NCBI GenBank assembly: GCA_964648415.1 | Contig: CAZYOC010000221.1 | Span: 1-7,563 of the forward strand | Direction: 5' to 3' | DNA: 7,563 nt | Source of the DNA: G963669175 sp964648415 | Lineage (GTDB): Bacteria > Electryoneota > Electryoneia > Electryoneales > Electryoneaceae | Part shown: positions 5,062 through 7,563 of the stretch, one piece after another | Position numbering within the stretch: the first letter of the stretch is position 1 | How the letters are laid out: every line of letters begins with the position of its first letter | Made by a program: the position numbers and the translations under genes | The notes under the pieces: model-generated | Seen by the model: only the letters and a program-made list of their open reading frames with translations | Database searches by the model: none | Told to the model about the DNA's origin: nothing

Positions 5062-7494
5062 GTGAAGCGCGCTACCAAGGCAGGCTCTACCCGTACGGTT
5101 CTCTATGCCGCGCTCTGGACGGTCGTCGTGGTCATTTTCCTCACCTTGCGGCTGATCCACCAGGGCTTTGTACTGACCTCTCCGCCGGGGAATATCCTCA
5201 TCATCGACTCCCAGTATTACTACAACTGGGCCGAGCAGATCTCCGGCGTGCTGGTGTTCGAGCTGGAGGATCTCCGGGATCCCTCCGGCCTCGCCACCAA
5301 GGTGCAAGACCCCACCAAGCCGGTCAGCGTGTACATCCACGAGCAGCTCAGTCCGCAGACCAGGCAGATGCTGGAGGTTCACGGCGGCTCTTCCCGAGCT
5401 ACACCCATGCTGCACAAAGCGCTGGTCGACGAGATGAACCGGCTGCTTTCCGACGATGCGCTGTACAACCCGGAGCGTTTTGCCGAGGTGGAGATGCCCG
5501 CCGCCTTGCGGCTGCTTGCCGAAAGCGATCCGTCGGGACGCGATCTGCGGCGCGCCAACCGCGGCCTGCTCGAAACCGCGTACCCCTATATCTTCCGCTC
5601 GAACCGGTTTGTCCGGCTGCCTAACGGCTTGGGCAATTCGGTGTTTTTCATGAGCCCGTTGTACCCGGTGTTCATCGCCCTGGCGCTGAAGCTGAACGCC
5701 TGGCTGGCGCTGTGGTTTCAGGTCTACCCCTCCGGCATCACCACTACCATGTTGCTGCAACTGGTGCTGTCGCTGGCGACTTTGGGGCTGATCGGACGGT
5801 ATACCACTCGCCGTTTCGGACCGGCGGCGGGCGTCATTGCCGGGCTGCTGTACGCCCTCTTTGGACCGTCTATTTACTACGATAGCATCTTGTTGTCCGC
5901 CACGCTGATCCTCTTTCTGACCATGGCTGCGCTGACGTTCCTGGACCTGTTCCTGGACAATGGGAAACGTTGGCCAATCGTGCTGGCCGGTCTGGCGATC
6001 GGGCTGTCCACGCTGGCGAGGCCCTCGGCGCTGATTCTGCTCGTGGTCTTTGGTTTTGTGCTGATTCGGAAGTGGAAAAGCTACGGCGTGGAGCAGACCA
6101 GCATCCTGGTCCTCAGTACGGTGCTGGTGATTTTCCCGGCGCTGCTGCGTAACTATCTCCACGGCGGCGAGTGGTACATCACCACCAATTCGGCCGGAGT
6201 CAACTTCTATATCGGGAACAATCCAAACGCCATTGGTTTGTACGACGAGATGGACTGGCTCAGCAGCGCGGAGCCGACTTACGAAGCGGCCGATTACCGG
6301 CAGGAGGCGCAGCGTCGGCTGGGCAAGGCCCTTACTCTGTCGGAAGCCTCCAACTACTGGCTGAAACAGGGCTTGGGCTGGGTCGCCAAGCATCCGGTGG
6401 ACTGGTTGGTGCTGGAGGCCAAGAAACTCGCTTATTTCCTGAACCGGGTAGAGACCCCAAACAACGTCAGCTATTATGGTGTACAGGAGTACTCTCCCAT
6501 TTTGCGAGCGTTGGGGTTCTTCAACTTCGGCATTCTGGCCCCGCTGGGGCTGGTGGGGCTGTTTCTGGCGCGTAGAGAGCAGGGCTGGGATTTCGCTGTG
6601 GCGCTCCTGGTCGGCGTTCTCCTGGTGGCGCTGCTGTTCTTTGTGGCGGGCGAATACCGCTATCCTGTCATCGGGATACTGTTCGCATACGGAGCCGGTG
6701 CGTTGACGCGGACCTATGTGAAGCTGAAGAACCGTGAGTTCGAGCGAGCGCAGTGGGCCATGATCGGCGTACTGGCGCTGCTGATGATCTGCAACATCCC
6801 CTGGCCGTTGATGAAGAAGGTGCGCTCGCCGCGGATGGACTATTTCAACTGGGCTTCCGTGTCGTTCGCACAGGGCGACCTGGCCAACGCCAGCCTTTTG
6901 TTCACGGCTGCGATCGCGTATGATCCCACCTGGGCGGAGGCGCATGTTCAGCTTGCGCAGGTATTTGACGCCTGGAACCTGACCGATCTGGCCGATCAGG
7001 AATACGCGGCCGCGGGCATTACCCGTGAGCAATTGATCGAGGCGCGGGAGAAGGCGGAACTGACCACTGTGCTGCCCGATTCGCTGGCGGTGAACGGTGA
7101 TTTCAGCGAGGTCAGCCCGGAACAGCTCACCGTGGTGGGGGCGCGCTTCAACCAACTGGGCAAATACCGGCAGGCGGTGCTTGTGTTGCAGGAAGCGGTC
7201 ATGCAGGATTCCACGAATTTCGACGCCCGCTTCCACCTGGCGTTCGCCTATGAAGCGGTTGGGGCGCGAAAAAGCGCTGTTGACCTCTATTTCGAGCTGG
7301 AAAACGAACGCCCCCTCGACCCGTTGATCCCCTTCCGCATCGCCTGGTGCTATTTCGGCATGAATAACTACGGGCAGTCGACCGCCACCCTTAACCGTGT
7401 TAAAAAGAAAGCCGATGAACTTGCCGATAAGGAGAGTAGAGAACGGTGGTACGAGATCATCGAGCGAACCCGGAACACGTTTATGAATTATTAA
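5062..7494 (+). CDS. GT39/ArnT-like membrane glycosyltransferase with C-terminal TPR domain
   Basis: The 810-aa product is an inner-membrane GT-C glycosyltransferase of the PMT_2/GT39 type, which moves a sugar from a polyprenyl-phosphate donor to a periplasmic acceptor; donor and acceptor are unknown. About 12 membrane segments are visible: 12-33, 200-217, 226-247, 252-272, 276-298, 304-320, 322-336, 346-362, 484-503, 510-529, 533-550 and 565-582. D49 in IIDSQYYYNWA, just after the first helix, fits the catalytic Asp of the first periplasmic loop. Other family marks are MSPLYPVF (197-204), YALFGPSIYYDSILL (264-278), LARPSA (318-323) and NFYIGNNPNAIGLYDE (381-396). Residues 590-790 hold about five TPR units (e.g. 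592-625, 689-721, 722-754), a protein-binding scaffold often fused to these enzymes. The segment at about 62-190 is an unusually long insertion in the first loop. The gene has its own promoter and leader and seems to stand alone; no intrinsic terminator is seen after TAA 7492-7494. The class is secure, the substrate is not. Confidence 0.9.
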   Translation: MKRATKAGSTRTVLYAALWTVVVVIFLTLRLIHQGFVLTSPPGNILIIDSQYYYNWAEQISGVLVFELEDLRDPSGLATKVQDPTKPVSVYIHEQLSPQTRQMLEVHGGSSRATPMLHKALVDEMNRLLSDDALYNPERFAEVEMPAALRLLAESDPSGRDLRRANRGLLETAYPYIFRSNRFVRLPNGLGNSVFFMSPLYPVFIALALKLNAWLALWFQVYPSGITTTMLLQLVLSLATLGLIGRYTTRRFGPAAGVIAGLLYALFGPSIYYDSILLSATLILFLTMAALTFLDLFLDNGKRWPIVLAGLAIGLSTLARPSALILLVVFGFVLIRKWKSYGVEQTSILVLSTVLVIFPALLRNYLHGGEWYITTNSAGVNFYIGNNPNAIGLYDEMDWLSSAEPTYEAADYRQEAQRRLGKALTLSEASNYWLKQGLGWVAKHPVDWLVLEAKKLAYFLNRVETPNNVSYYGVQEYSPILRALGFFNFGILAPLGLVGLFLARREQGWDFAVALLVGVLLVALLFFVAGEYRYPVIGILFAYGAGALTRTYVKLKNREFERAQWAMIGVLALLMICNIPWPLMKKVRSPRMDYFNWASVSFAQGDLANASLLFTAAIAYDPTWAEAHVQLAQVFDAWNLTDLADQEYAAAGITREQLIEAREKAELTTVLPDSLAVNGDFSEVSPEQLTVVGARFNQLGKYRQAVLVLQEAVMQDSTNFDARFHLAFAYEAVGARKSAVDLYFELENERPLDPLIPFRIAWCYFGMNNYGQSTATLNRVKKKADELADKESRERWYEIIERTRNTFMNY

Positions 7495-7563
7495 TTTACC
7501 GGTGTTCTTAGTGCTCCATTGCGCCAGCTATGATGCTTTCTGAGCTGCGTCATTTGTCTCAGG

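Noticed and set aside
4935..5624. 229-aa plus-strand frame overlapping the glycosyltransferase start
   Set aside because: It is Arg/Gly/Ala-rich, overlaps the true gene in another frame for most of its length, and lacks a ribosome site or motifs.
5005..7236. 743-aa open frame on the minus strand across the glycosyltransferase gene
   Set aside because: It is antisense to a gene with clear membrane helices and family motifs. The product is rich in Gln, His and Arg with no domain, as expected from the complement of a GC-rich gene.
7530..7563. ATG-ATG open to the right edge as the start of a next gene
   Set aside because: Only about 11 codons are visible and there is no ribosome site in front.

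Overview
The window looks like a piece of a Gram-negative bacterial chromosome with lipoproteins, Sec-exported surface proteins and an outer-membrane folding factor. The combination of a beta-helix protein with a fibronectin-like tail, a large lipoprotein parvulin, and a GT-C glycosyltransferase fused to TPRs is common in poorly cultured FCB-type phyla (Zixibacteria, KSB1, Gemmatimonadota and relatives). That placement is inference; there is no rRNA or other phylogenetic marker here.

Left part (1-2117, minus strand): a two-gene secretion unit. A 131-aa exported protein (2117-1722) is followed after about 46 bp by a large exported parallel beta-helix protein (1675 to beyond the left edge; 558 residues visible, stop not in the window). 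The beta-helix protein carries regularly spaced GG[AL] and FxxN tetrapeptides like those of chlamydial polymorphic membrane proteins, then a fibronectin-III-like domain. Its helix region is AT-rich (37% GC in a hand-counted 60-bp block) while its C-terminal end and the other large genes are near 63% in sampled blocks.

Divergent spacer (2118-2604): no gene. It holds a run of ten C on the plus strand (G10 on the coding strand of the secretion unit), lying between plausible -35 and -10 elements. This resembles the phase-variable promoters of some surface-protein genes.

Middle (2605-4398, plus): a 597-aa lipoprotein of the PpiD/SurA type with an N-terminal chaperone-like domain and several parvulin-like modules, none with an obviously complete catalytic set. 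It probably helps fold exported or outer-membrane proteins, possibly including products of the neighbouring unit (inference).

Second spacer (4399-5061): mostly non-coding, with a REP-like palindromic repeat, one doubtful small ORF, a good sigma70-like promoter and a structured leader with two competing hairpins.

Right part (5062-7494, plus): an 810-aa multi-pass membrane glycosyltransferase of the GT39/ArnT-like GT-C class with an unusually long first periplasmic loop and a C-terminal TPR domain. The last 69 bases hold nothing that can be supported.
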